This document shows positions 34,402-43,078 of a stretch of DNA of 64,000 bases, piece after piece. The position numbers and the translations under genes are program-made. Position 1 is the stretch's first letter. Every line of letters starts with the position of its first letter. The notes below the pieces were generated by a model. The model saw nothing but the letters and a program-made list of their open reading frames with translations, had not been told where the DNA came from and ran no database searches. The stretch comes from Vibrio jasicida CAIM 1864 = LMG 25398 (GTDB taxonomy: Bacteria > Pseudomonadota > Gammaproteobacteria > Enterobacterales > Vibrionaceae): contig NZ_BAOG01000036.1 in the NCBI RefSeq assembly GCF_000400365.1, positions 62,001 through 126,000 on the forward strand, read 5' to 3'.

Positions 34402-35538
34402 TTAAGCAAAGATGAAGGTGTATAGGTAACCTGCGCCCATTGCCATCGTTAAGATAACGAATAGGAAGGCTGCAATCATTTGGTTCTTAAAGATTGATTT
34501 CAACAAAATCACTTCTGTAAGACTTGCGCCTGCGCTACCAATGATAAGTGCCATTACTGAACCCAGAGCCATACCTTTTTGTACTAGTGCCGCACTTAGT
34601 GGAATAACTGCCTCTGCACGGATGTACAGTGGAATACCAATAATTGCTGCTACTGGAATCGCGTACCACTTCGCTTCACCTGCGTACTCCGCGATAAGAT
34701 CCGTTGGGATGAAACCGTAGATAAATGAACCAATCGCAATACCCATCATTAGGTAAGGGAATACTTGTTTAAAGTCTTTCCAAGTTGAATGCCAAATACG
34801 TACCCAGCGGCTAGGCTCTTTTTCTTCCACGATGGTCGCTGTTGCACTACCGCCTGATGAGCAGCAAGACACTTCCACTTTAGGCTCTGCTTTTGGCGCG
34901 CTATCACCACAACAAGATGTTTTCGCTACCACAGGCTCTGGCTCACTGCAGCATGATGTTTTTGCTGCAACTGGTGCAGGTTCACCACAAGCGCTGGTAC
35001 CACAGCTTGATGCAGGTTTCGCTTGTTCTTTTTTCTTGCTTGAATCACCGCAAGATGTACCACATGAAGAGGTGCCTGCTGCTTCGTACGCTTCTGGTTT
35101 TACGTAACGTTCAAAGCCCAGCTTTTCAAGAACATAGCCTGCAACCACAGACACCGTCATCGCGATAGCAAAGTAGAATACCGCTACCTTCCAACCAAAG
35201 GTCACTACAAACAAACCAATGATTACAGGGTTAAGCAGTGGACTTGCAAATAGGAACACCATCATAGGTCCAAAACCTGCTCTTGCACGCAATAGACCTT
35301 TCAAGAAAGGAATGGTCGAACACGAACAGAAAGGCGTAATCGAACCTAATAGCGCAGCAATGAAGTAACCTTTACCCTTTTTCGAGCTCAGGATAGATTG
35401 GATTTTTTCTGGCGTTAGAAAATCTTGCAACACACCCACGATGTAGCTAATCGCTAGGAATAGGATGATAAGTTCGGTTGCTAGAAACGCAAACATATCA
35501 AGCGCTTCCTTAGCCATGGTCATGATTTCTGGATTCAT
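34402..35538 (-). CDS. SO_0444-type metal-efflux permease with Cys-rich loop
   Basis: 378 residues, about eight helices in two blocks. The permease signatures are GSITPFCSCSTIPFLKGLLR and FLFASPLLNPVI (helices 2-3), repeated in diverged form after the loop (GIPLYIRAEAVIPLSAALV). Between the blocks, residues about 155-235 form a hydrophilic loop with many Cys, including TSSCGTSCGDSS and three repeats of the form SCC(S/G)(E/D). This is the layout of SO_0444-family Cu/Zn (or As) efflux permeases; the loop probably collects metal. Divergent from arsR-sigZ; AGGAG precedes the ATG. Confidence 0.88.
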   Translation of the reverse strand: MNPEIMTMAKEALDMFAFLATELIILFLAISYIVGVLQDFLTPEKIQSILSSKKGKGYFIAALLGSITPFCSCSTIPFLKGLLRARAGFGPMMVFLFASPLLNPVIIGLFVVTFGWKVAVFYFAIAMTVSVVAGYVLEKLGFERYVKPEAYEAAGTSSCGTSCGDSSKKKEQAKPASSCGTSACGEPAPVAAKTSCCSEPEPVVAKTSCCGDSAPKAEPKVEVSCCSSGGSATATIVEEKEPSRWVRIWHSTWKDFKQVFPYLMMGIAIGSFIYGFIPTDLIAEYAGEAKWYAIPVAAIIGIPLYIRAEAVIPLSAALVQKGMALGSVMALIIGSAGASLTEVILLKSIFKNQMIAAFLFVILTMAMGAGYLYTFIFA

Positions 35539-35648
35539 ATTGATTCTCCTACTGATGTCACATCAGTAACTGTAAATTTCCTAATGAAGCTGAACTCTTC
35601 ATTTCTACTTTTCTCGAATTATAGAATTAAAAATCGATGCGTCAACCA

Positions 35649-35676
35649 TTATATTTCGATAAATATCGAAATATAA
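35649..35676. promoter_or_regulatory. candidate ArsR operator (12-4-12 palindrome)
   Basis: Exact arms TTATATTTCGAT / ATCGAAATATAA around AAAT, in the promoter of the permease gene. A half copy, ATCGAAATGTATTTATCG, lies at about 35750-35768, 20 bases before arsR. ArsR/SmtB proteins bind 12-2-12-like A+T-rich palindromes, so this is a likely operator for the adjacent regulator; that step is inference. Confidence 0.65.
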
Positions 35677-35789
35677 TTTAAAGTCTTAATAATCAATTAA
35701 TTAACTAAGGGATTTTTCTTGTTTGCTATTCACCCACACTTTCACTATCATCGAAATGTATTTATCGTCTGTCATTCCAAGAGGTCAGT

Positions 35790-36083
35790 ATGGAACTCGA
35801 AGCTGTAGCAAAAGCGCTCAAAGAGCTAGGACACCCTACCCGTTTATGTATCTATAAAGAGGTGGTCAAAGCAGGCTATGAAGGAATCGCGGTTGGTGGC
35901 GTACAAGATAAACTTGGTATTCCAGCCTCTACCCTTTCTCATCACATTTCGAGCCTAGCCTCAGCCGGCTTAATCAGTCAGCGTCGTGAAGGTCGTACTT
36001 TATATTGTGTTGCCGAGTATGAATGCTTAGATACGGTTATTGGTTTCTTGCGTGACGAGTGTTGCATCAATGAAAACTGCTAA
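35790..36083 (+). CDS. ArsR-family winged-helix regulator
   Basis: 97 residues: ELGHPTRLCIYKEVVKAG, then the recognition region GIPASTLSHHISSLASAGLIS and the wing QRREGRTLYCVAEYE. Five Cys or so, including the C-terminal CCINENC, are candidate metal or thiol-sensing residues. It would repress in the absence of metal or oxidant. AGAGGTCAG precedes the ATG. The sigZ frame starts inside its last codons. Confidence 0.9.
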   Translation: MELEAVAKALKELGHPTRLCIYKEVVKAGYEGIAVGGVQDKLGIPASTLSHHISSLASAGLISQRREGRTLYCVAEYECLDTVIGFLRDECCINENC

Positions 36084-36630
36084 CCTCGAATCAATTTGGA
36101 GCGAATACGAACACGCTATTCATGCGTTCTTGCGCTCTAAAGTCAGCAATGAAGATGATGTAGACGACTTAAAACAAGAGATCTTACTTAAGACTTATCA
36201 AAACCTTGCGGATATTCGTGATGTATCTAGCGTCAAATCTTGGCTCTTCCAAATCGCTAATAACGCCATCATCGATTTCTACCGTAAACGTGCTCGAAAT
36301 CAGCGTGATAATGACCTCGTTGCTAACGATCTTTGGTTTGAAGAGCAAGAATCAAACCTGAAACAAGAACTGTCAAAGTGCATTGCGCCGTTTGTGCAAG
36401 CATTACCAGATGAGCAATCGCAACTGCTCTCTTCTATTGAGCTTGAAGGCATGAGCCAGAAGAAGTTGGCCGAAGAGCAAGGTATCAGCTACTCAACCCT
36501 CAAATCGCGCGTACAGAGAGGACGTGTCGAATTGAAAAAGCTATTTGAAGAATGTTGTAGTTTCTCGTTCGACAAACAAGGTCGTATGACAGATTGCAAC
36601 CAAAACGGTACTTCTTGCGATAGATGTTAA
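36070..36630 (+). CDS. sigZ: SigZ-like ECF sigma factor with Cys-rich tail
   Basis: 186 residues from the ATG at 36070, which overlaps the arsR end by 14 bases. Region 2 is visible as DLKQEILLKTYQNLADIRD and SVKSWLFQIANNAIIDFYRK. Region 4 is SIELEGMSQKKLAEEQGISY and TLKSRVQRGRVELKKLF. The last 25 residues add six Cys (ECCSFSF, TDCNQNG, SCDRC), unusual for ECF factors except the SigZ group. No anti-sigma gene is next to it, so control may be direct through the Cys tail (inference). Confidence 0.88.
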   Translation: MKTANLESIWSEYEHAIHAFLRSKVSNEDDVDDLKQEILLKTYQNLADIRDVSSVKSWLFQIANNAIIDFYRKRARNQRDNDLVANDLWFEEQESNLKQELSKCIAPFVQALPDEQSQLLSSIELEGMSQKKLAEEQGISYSTLKSRVQRGRVELKKLFEECCSFSFDKQGRMTDCNQNGTSCDRC

Positions 36631-36805
36631 TCCCTCGCTGAATTCCCACCTCACAATGAACACCGATAGCTTGGCGGCTCGTTATTGAGTCGCCTATCCA
36701 TGAACTCAATCACAGCTTTATCTCTTCATCCGCTCTCTCATTTGCTATCTTGCTGAATAGTAAGCTTTACTTTTTCTGCTTTAAGGAAGAAGGAAACTCA
36801 TTTTT

Positions 36806-37249
36806 ATGATCTCATTAAGAGAACTCACCAAAGAAAACTATCTAGATTGTATTCGTCTCAATCTTCACCCAGAACAAGAAGAAAACCTTGCCGCCAACGC
36901 GATTACGATTGCTCAGTCACGCTTTGAAACCGACTACCGATTGAAAGTGATTTATGAGCAAGAGACGGTGATCGGTTTGCTTGCGTTTTGCCATGAAGAC
37001 GAGCCGCTTGATTACTCCATTTACTGGCTGTTCCGCTTTATGATCGACAAAGATCACCAGAACAAAGGCTATGGAAAGCAAGTACTTAGTTTGCTCGTTG
37101 AAGAAGTGAAACAACTTGGCGGGAAAACCTTACTCACGATGCATAAACCCTCCAATCAGCAGGCAGGCCAGCTATATCGTGCTTTCGGATTTCAAGAGAA
37201 TGGCGTACTCGATGATGGTGACATCTCACTACGATTAGTGCTTTCTTAA
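36806..37249 (+). CDS. GNAT acetyltransferase
   Basis: 147 residues. Acetyl-CoA motif A is FMIDKDHQNKGYGKQVLSLL (Q/R-x-x-G-x-G form), with a closing YRAFGFQENG strand. The opening ISLRELTKENYLDCIRLNLH and the length resemble spermidine/BltD-type acetyltransferases, but the substrate is unproven. AAGGAAG lies rather far upstream of the ATG. Single-gene unit. Confidence 0.88.
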   Translation: MISLRELTKENYLDCIRLNLHPEQEENLAANAITIAQSRFETDYRLKVIYEQETVIGLLAFCHEDEPLDYSIYWLFRFMIDKDHQNKGYGKQVLSLLVEEVKQLGGKTLLTMHKPSNQQAGQLYRAFGFQENGVLDDGDISLRLVLS

Positions 37250-37283
37250 TCCAGTACGAATCCAAAATGGAGAATTCTGGCTT

Positions 37284-38177
37284 TTACACCTGTTTATCAA
37301 ACCATTCGGTCACCAACGCCACCAGCTTTTGATGTACGGGGCTTAACGTATTGCCTCGCTTTAGTAGCACATAGCCAGCACGACCTTCGTTTGCCATAAA
37401 ATCGATGTTTAACGGGACAAACTCGCCTTTCTCATCATGAGCTTGCACTAAATGATGAGGAAGCAAGGCAAAGCCATCATTTTTCAATAATCGCATCAAC
37501 ACATCGATGTTACTGATTCGAGAAATGTTTGGTGACATCACCTGTTGATTACCAAGTGCACTGGTGCTGAAATTCTCTGCAATGTATTGATGATGTGACG
37601 CAAGATCCTGCAGAGTCACCACGGGTTTCTGCGCTATTGGGCTTTTCTGATGCGCATAGAAGGTAAACCTTGGATAGCCCAAGTTAATAAAAGACATCCC
37701 TTCGGTTGGGAACGCTTTGCCGCTGTTAAGTACCACCGCAAAATCCGCTTGTTTCGCCATAAGCATTTCTAACGCTTCATCTCGGCTGCGATGTAACCAA
37801 TGAATCGCTGTACTCTTGTATTGCTTACGCAAAGACAGATCGATGTCCGCGATGGCATCACACGGTACCGACATGTCGTGACAAATCGTTATCTCCGGAA
37901 CATCCCCTTGAGAGTAGCTGTCGCAAGAAAGCTCTAAAGACTGCATTTGGTAAAGAATATGCTTGGCTTGGGTAAGTAACGTCGTTCCTACTTCCGTCAA
38001 GACTGGTGTTCTTCCTTTACGTTCAAACAAGGTCACATCCCAATCAATTTCGAGATCGCTGACTTGGTGATGCAGCGTCGCTCTGTCTTTCCCGATTACC
38101 CTTGCGGCTTGGCTAAATGATCCATGCTCTGCGACAGCGACAAATGCAGTAAGTTGGTCAAAACTGGCTCTGGGCAT
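37284..38177 (-). CDS. LysR-family transcriptional regulator
   Basis: 297 residues from the ATG at 38177 (GAGGA upstream). HTH: FDQLTAFVAVAEHGSFSQAA, then IGKDRATLHHQVSDLEIDW. An effector domain follows. The start codon of the divergent choloylglycine-hydrolase family gene is 143 bases away, so that gene is the best candidate target. Confidence 0.9.
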   Translation of the reverse strand: MPRASFDQLTAFVAVAEHGSFSQAARVIGKDRATLHHQVSDLEIDWDVTLFERKGRTPVLTEVGTTLLTQAKHILYQMQSLELSCDSYSQGDVPEITICHDMSVPCDAIADIDLSLRKQYKSTAIHWLHRSRDEALEMLMAKQADFAVVLNSGKAFPTEGMSFINLGYPRFTFYAHQKSPIAQKPVVTLQDLASHHQYIAENFSTSALGNQQVMSPNISRISNIDVLMRLLKNDGFALLPHHLVQAHDEKGEFVPLNIDFMANEGRAGYVLLKRGNTLSPVHQKLVALVTEWFDKQV

Positions 38178-38319
38178 TGGAAGGTCCTCAAACAATAAAC
38201 CTGTTTATCTTAGCTCAATCTAAACTGTCTTGTTGCAAAATCTGCAACATAACTGAGATTACATGGTGAATATTAAACGTAATAATGACCTCGTATTGAA
38301 ACGTTACGAGGGCAATTCA

Positions 38320-39378
38320 ATGAAAGGTTTTAGCAAAAAAGTACTTCTAGCAGCATCAGTCGCAATGGCAGTTGGCAGCATCTCTACTGCAGCAAATGCG
38401 TGTTCACGTTTGGTTTGGGAGACTCAAGACCACGGTGTATTTGTCTCTCGTACTATGGATTGGATGGAAGCCAATCAACCAACCATTGATGTTCGTCACG
38501 CAGGCCAAACATACCGTGGCTACGATAAAGACGATGCGCTTACGTGGACATCGAAATACGCTTCTATCGGTGTAAGTATTTACGGCGTGGGCACTATTGA
38601 TGGCTTTAACGAGAAAGGCTTTGCGGCGAATGCCCTGTTCTTGGATGAAGAAAACCCAGGCGCACCACAAGCTGGCAAACAACAAATCGAAAACTCGCGC
38701 TTTGTCGCCTATTTGATTGATAGCTTTGCATCCGTTGATGAAGCATTGAAGAATCTAGATTCAATCCAAATCCAACAGTTCAGCCACAATGGCATCGAAA
38801 TGAAGGGGCATTATTCATTAGAAGACGCAAGTGGTGACTCTGCTGTATTGGAATACATCGACGGCGCTTGGCAAGTGCATCATGGCAAACAATATGACGT
38901 GATGACTAACAGCCCAGAGTACGCGCAACACTTGAAAAACTGGCAAGAAACGCAACCCAAAGCGAAGAGTGATGTGAATGGTGAGTTCCCGATCCCGGGT
39001 AACATTAATTCTGCTCAACGCTTTATCTGGAACAGCTACATGAAGGACCAGCTTAAAGAGCCTAGCAGCTACACCAATGGCATTGCGAAACTCGACAGTG
39101 TGACCTACAAAATCCCATTGGATGCGGCAAACCGCCCAGTAAATGGCGAAATGCGTGGCTATGCAACCATCTATGGTTTGGTGTACAACCTAGACCAAAA
39201 AGTGATGAACGTGCGTTACCAGTATGACGACAGTTACACGCAGTACTCAGTGGACTTTAACAAGTTGAATGACGGACATAACTACACCATCAAAGCCGAT
39301 TTACCGGATCTGTTTGGTGACATTTCATCTCGCTTAGAAAAAGGCGATGGCGTCATGGGTCAACACTTAGTGAAATAG
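38320..39378 (+). CDS. choloylglycine hydrolase / penicillin V acylase family Ntn-hydrolase
   Basis: 352 residues from the ATG at 38320, chosen for the GAGGG site and because it starts a signal peptide. Cleavage after ANA would expose Cys28 (ACSRLVWET), the N-terminal nucleophile. Other family residues are RTMDWME (Arg, Asp), GFNEKGFAANALFL, MTNSPEYAQHL and NRPVNGEMRGYATIYGLV. It hydrolyses linear amides such as bile salts, penicillin V or acyl-homoserine lactones, in the periplasm. Vibrio members are usually penicillin-V-acylase-like. Probably controlled by the divergent LysR. Confidence 0.9.
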   Translation: MKGFSKKVLLAASVAMAVGSISTAANACSRLVWETQDHGVFVSRTMDWMEANQPTIDVRHAGQTYRGYDKDDALTWTSKYASIGVSIYGVGTIDGFNEKGFAANALFLDEENPGAPQAGKQQIENSRFVAYLIDSFASVDEALKNLDSIQIQQFSHNGIEMKGHYSLEDASGDSAVLEYIDGAWQVHHGKQYDVMTNSPEYAQHLKNWQETQPKAKSDVNGEFPIPGNINSAQRFIWNSYMKDQLKEPSSYTNGIAKLDSVTYKIPLDAANRPVNGEMRGYATIYGLVYNLDQKVMNVRYQYDDSYTQYSVDFNKLNDGHNYTIKADLPDLFGDISSRLEKGDGVMGQHLVK

Positions 39379-39422
39379 CTTAAACAGCAGAACTTGAAAG
39401 GTGTTTGGACAAACATCTACCA

Positions 39423-39453
39423 AAGGCGCCGACTTACTCGGCGCTTTTTTTAT
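39423..39453 (+). terminator. terminator after acylase gene
   Basis: Hairpin GGCGCCGA / TCGGCGCT with a short loop and seven T. Confidence 0.8.
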
Positions 39454-39639
39454 ACTCACAGCACATAAATAAGATAATAACTCAATTTGGATTACATAAG
39501 TTTATGAATATGAGAACAAATGATAATTTTTGAAAGCATTGCCTTAAGGCTAATATACGTGGAACAAAATGAAGATTTCCAACTATTCTAACGTTATTAA
39601 GCCATATAACTCGGTGCTTTATGCCCTTAGAGGAAAAGA

Positions 39640-40629
39640 ATGAAAGCGATCACTTACCAAAAAGATCAAGATACCTTTACCTATACCGACATCGACACTC
39701 CAGCGCTTGCGAGTGGGTTAGATGTGTTAGTAAAAGTTCATGCCGTTGGGCTCAACCCTGTCGATGCGAAAGTGAATCTTTGGCACGAGATGGTCGATGG
39801 CATGGACGATACTTTCGTCGGTGGCCTCGATGTTTCGGGGGAAATCGTTGCCATCGGTGACAAGGTATCGGGTTGGCAGGTAGGTGATCGCGTTCTCTAT
39901 CATGGCAACATGCGTCGAATGAGCGGTGGTTTTGCCGAATACGCAATTCAAGACTCACGTACGTTAGTTGCGCACCCTGATGTCGCTCCAGAAGTCGCAG
40001 CCGCTTCACCTTGTGCGGGCTGGACGGCTTATCGAGCGCTCATTGATAAACTGAACATTTCTACACGTAAGAGCATTTTTATTGCTGGTGGTTCTGGTGG
40101 CGTGGGTAGTTTTGCCATTCAGCTCACTCGCTTCTTCGGTGTAGAAACCATCATCACTACAAGCTCTGCGGCAAACCACGAGTTTGTACGTTCGTTAGGT
40201 GCAACACACGTCATTGACTACAAACAAGAGGATGTACGTGAACAAATCATGGCTATCACTGAAGGCTTTGGCGTAGAGGTATCATTGGACTGCGTTGGTG
40301 GCGACAACGACATTCTGTGTGCTTCTGTGCTTGGTTTTGAAGGTGAAATGGTAGAGCTAGTAAGAACAACGCGTGCAACCGAATACCCAGGAGCCTTTTT
40401 GCAAGGGCTCACCTTCCACCAACTGAGCTTAGGCTCTGGTCATGTTCACGGTGAAAAAGGTTTTGCTTCTATCGTTAACGCTGGGGTGGAATTCTCCCAC
40501 ATGCTAGAACGTGGTGAAGTCATGGTGCCTAAATTGGAAGTCGTCGCATTAAAAGACGTCGCTCAAGCTCTAGTGTCTATTCGTCAGCAACGAACGGTCG
40601 GAAAGATCGTCGCTAAACTCGTCGACTAA
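39640..40629 (+). CDS. MDR-family (zinc-type alcohol dehydrogenase-like) oxidoreductase
   Basis: 329 residues. GroES-like N-terminal domain with GLNPVDAKVN and GGLDVSGEIVAIG, then the NADPH fold IAGGSGGVGSFAIQLTRFF and CVGGDND. No zinc-binding Cys cluster is seen, so it is closer to the quinone oxidoreductase/reductase branch than to zinc alcohol dehydrogenases. Substrate unknown. AGAGG precedes the ATG. Confidence 0.9.
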   Translation: MKAITYQKDQDTFTYTDIDTPALASGLDVLVKVHAVGLNPVDAKVNLWHEMVDGMDDTFVGGLDVSGEIVAIGDKVSGWQVGDRVLYHGNMRRMSGGFAEYAIQDSRTLVAHPDVAPEVAAASPCAGWTAYRALIDKLNISTRKSIFIAGGSGGVGSFAIQLTRFFGVETIITTSSAANHEFVRSLGATHVIDYKQEDVREQIMAITEGFGVEVSLDCVGGDNDILCASVLGFEGEMVELVRTTRATEYPGAFLQGLTFHQLSLGSGHVHGEKGFASIVNAGVEFSHMLERGEVMVPKLEVVALKDVAQALVSIRQQRTVGKIVAKLVD

Positions 40630-40653
40630 ATCCCAAGCGACAAATAAGGAAAA

Positions 40654-40690
40654 AGAAGCGCAAACTCCAAAGCTGTTTGCGCTTCTAAGG
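40654..40690 (-). terminator. terminator between convergent oxidoreductase and amylase genes
   Basis: Arms AGAAGCGCAAAC / GTTTGCGCTTCT with a 9-base loop; on the minus strand a T-rich tract follows, so it mainly serves the amylase gene. Confidence 0.75.
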
Positions 40691-40694
40691 GGTA

Positions 40695-42044
40695 TTACTT
40701 TTCTACAAGCAGCATTGCTGATTTCGCCGCCACTTTAATCTCTTCACCGCTAGGCACTTCTTCTCCGGTCATCATATCAACCAGAACCTTGTTCACTGTC
40801 AGTTGCAGTGATTGCGCTCGCGCAGATTTGTTGAGTACCAAGATGCCCTTTTCGCCGCGCTGAAGTACCAACATATCGTCGTTACCTTCTAGTACCGTCA
40901 TTGGCTCGCCATGAACAAGATTATGGAATGCCACCATCTTTGCCATACGTACGTCTTTCCACGCATTCTGCCATCTTGGTTTGCCATCCACACCCTTGAT
41001 ACCACTGGTATCCAAATCCGTGTAAATCAGCGGAACACCGCCATCGCGTCCCAGAATGTAGGCATACGCTAGCCATTCGTTCTCTTCATCCATGACCAAA
41101 TCTAAGAACACATCATTGTTTGGAATATCATGAGTAATCGCGAAAGTAATAGCTCGACGGTTAGATAAAGCCTGACCAAAACAGTACGGGTCGATCAAAG
41201 ACTTAAAACTGCCCTTCTTCGAGAACGCCTTAAAGATGGTTGAGAACAACGGAAAATCGTATGCACCTAACCGTGTTTCTTTCAAATACGGTTCTAGGAA
41301 CAGCTCATATTCTTCTTCTGTCGCGCCACCATCTGTGATGATTTCACCAAAGATATGAACGTCTTGAGTAATGTCTTCGGTCCAAACCAACTTTAGGTGT
41401 TCTAGCGTCATGTGCTTTGCGGCATCAATACGGAAACCTTTCACGCCTAAAGCCTTAAGCGCTTTCAGGTAAATACGTTGCTGCTCAACAACATGCTTGC
41501 ACACACGTAAAGTCGGCAACCCAGGATCGGTTGGACCGCCCGAGATTCGACCATTTTGAACTTCCCACTTGTCTTTCCAATCTTTAATGCCAAAAGCTTC
41601 AACGAAGTCATTCTCATCAAACAGCGGCTCTGACAAGTCACCGAATAGAGTCAGATTTTGATACTTGCTTGCATTTTGCTGGTAATCGTCCATCACGGCT
41701 TGGCGCGGATACTGTAAATCCGAGCGTAAATGAGCTTCGTTCGCCATGTGATTAAAGACGACATCGGCGTAAACCAATACACCTACACGGTCGAGTGCTT
41801 CAACCATGTATTTAAAATCTGTGGTATTACCGAGCGCATTGTCGATAACACGATAATCTTGAGGTTGGTAACGCTGCCACCAGCGTTCGTCTTGTGCGCT
41901 TTTCATCGGTGGAGAAACCAATACCGAGCCATAACCTAGCTCGCTGATCTCCGCCGCGCGTTGGGCAATGTCAGCATACTTCCAATCAAAAGCGTGCAAG
42001 ATAACATTTGCACCTGTTGATTGTGTTTCCTGTAAGCCACTCAT
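40695..42044 (-). CDS. cytoplasmic alpha-amylase (GH13)
   Basis: 449 residues from the ATG at 42044 (GAGGAGAG upstream). GH13 regions are visible: I DVVFNH (94-99), II GFRIDAAKH with nucleophile Asp207, III FGEIITDGG with acid Glu234, IV FAITHDIPNND. The C-terminal beta domain is short. There is no signal peptide, so it acts on internal glycogen or maltodextrins. The region-IV Asn of the common NHD is Thr (THD). Upstream bases contain a possible MalT-type box and an 8-2-8 palindrome. Confidence 0.9.
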   Translation of the reverse strand: MSGLQETQSTGANVILHAFDWKYADIAQRAAEISELGYGSVLVSPPMKSAQDERWWQRYQPQDYRVIDNALGNTTDFKYMVEALDRVGVLVYADVVFNHMANEAHLRSDLQYPRQAVMDDYQQNASKYQNLTLFGDLSEPLFDENDFVEAFGIKDWKDKWEVQNGRISGGPTDPGLPTLRVCKHVVEQQRIYLKALKALGVKGFRIDAAKHMTLEHLKLVWTEDITQDVHIFGEIITDGGATEEEYELFLEPYLKETRLGAYDFPLFSTIFKAFSKKGSFKSLIDPYCFGQALSNRRAITFAITHDIPNNDVFLDLVMDEENEWLAYAYILGRDGGVPLIYTDLDTSGIKGVDGKPRWQNAWKDVRMAKMVAFHNLVHGEPMTVLEGNDDMLVLQRGEKGILVLNKSARAQSLQLTVNKVLVDMMTGEEVPSGEEIKVAAKSAMLLVEK

Positions 42045-42531
42045 GTTTCTCTCCTCGTCGCGTTCGCTCACCCATTGTTACTCGTATTCTTCGTGAGCGA
42101 ATCCAATAGCCAAAATTATAAGAACTATTAGCGAACCTCCCTCACCCCTTTTGCGTTTCTGCTAGGTGGAAAAACAAGGCGTAGCTCATCCCCAGTTAAG
42201 GTTTAAACGTCCGTTTAAAAGTATTCAAACGCCGAAGCCAAAACAAAGATCGCAAGGATACCGATTTAAACACCTGTTTTATAAGCATTTTGCAGATAAA
42301 CCATTCTGAACGCGCCTACTCTCACTATTACGCCTTTTCTCAGTAAGAATGTGAATATGGGGCAACAATTCGATATGTAACAAATATTTAAGAAAGCGAA
42401 ACTGCTGCTCACGTCACAGTTGGTGCGGTTTATAAATTGATAGGAAAGGAGAGGAAGACTCGAAATGATGACGACAGGTGCGCGAATAAAGAACGCTAGA
42501 TACAAAAATAGCGCGATAAACGCGCTATTTT
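42045..42531. promoter_or_regulatory. amylase upstream region with MalT-like box and palindrome
   Basis: No gene is supported here; a 79-codon minus frame (42266-42505) lacks a ribosome site and homology. GGGGATGAGC on the minus strand (42184-42193) matches 9 of 10 bases of the enterobacterial MalT box. An 8-2-8 inverted repeat TTTAAACG-TC-CGTTTAAA lies at 42202-42219 and looks like an operator of a LacI-like dimer. Both are sequence matches only. Confidence 0.4.
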
Positions 42532-42533
42532 TT
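42504..42533 (-). terminator. terminator of the parvulin gene
   Basis: Hairpin AAAATAGCGCG / CGCGCTATTTT at the parvulin stop; minus-strand reading ends in TTTTTGT. Confidence 0.75.
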
Positions 42534-42810
42534 AAGTGCGGTATAACACCTTAACAACGTGCCAACCGAATTTGGTTTTGACTAGGTGTGGAGTAAGAAC
42601 CTCACCAGAAAAACAAACTTTGTCGAACTGTGGCACCATTTGACCGCGGCGAAACTCACCTAGGTCGCCACCACGTTTACCAGATGGGCAAGTCGAGTAT
42701 TTCTTTGCCAATGTCTGGAATTTAGCACCTTTTTTAAGCTGCTGGATGATGTCTTCAGCTTGTTCTTTATGCTTTACAAGAATGTGTAAAGCGGCTGCTG
42801 TATTTGCCAT
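42532..42810 (-). CDS. ppiC: peptidyl-prolyl cis-trans isomerase, parvulin
   Basis: 92 residues from the ATG at 42810, the size of E. coli PpiC. A single parvulin domain: [47 protein letters not shown] and [12 protein letters not shown]. It speeds prolyl bond rotation in cytoplasmic proteins. Active-site His residues are at both ends of the domain as expected. Confidence 0.94.
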   Translation of the reverse strand: MANTAAALHILVKHKEQAEDIIQQLKKGAKFQTLAKKYSTCPSGKRGGDLGEFRRGQMVPQFDKVCFSGEVLTPHLVKTKFGWHVVKVLYRT

Positions 42811-43078
42811 GTGTCTGTCTCTCACTGTTCGGGTGGCGCAAGTTTACCGAATCGCTTCAATATCGCAATAATTTCTCTAATGCAGTCCTTATCTTCATCT
42901 TTTGATATTCGGTTCTATCTAACAATTTGATGAAAACTTGGCCGCTCACCGATTCAATTTCACCTTTAATTTGCGCTATTTCCTAAAAAGCTCACTTTTC
43001 CACGCTCTACGGTTGAAGCGGTCGCCTTATAAGATTAGATTAGTTACATAAATCAGTGATATTGATAAGGTTATTTTC

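Noticed and set aside
42266-42505. 79-codon minus-strand frame between amylase and parvulin genes
   Set aside because: No ribosome site, no homology, odd composition; the region is better explained as regulatory.
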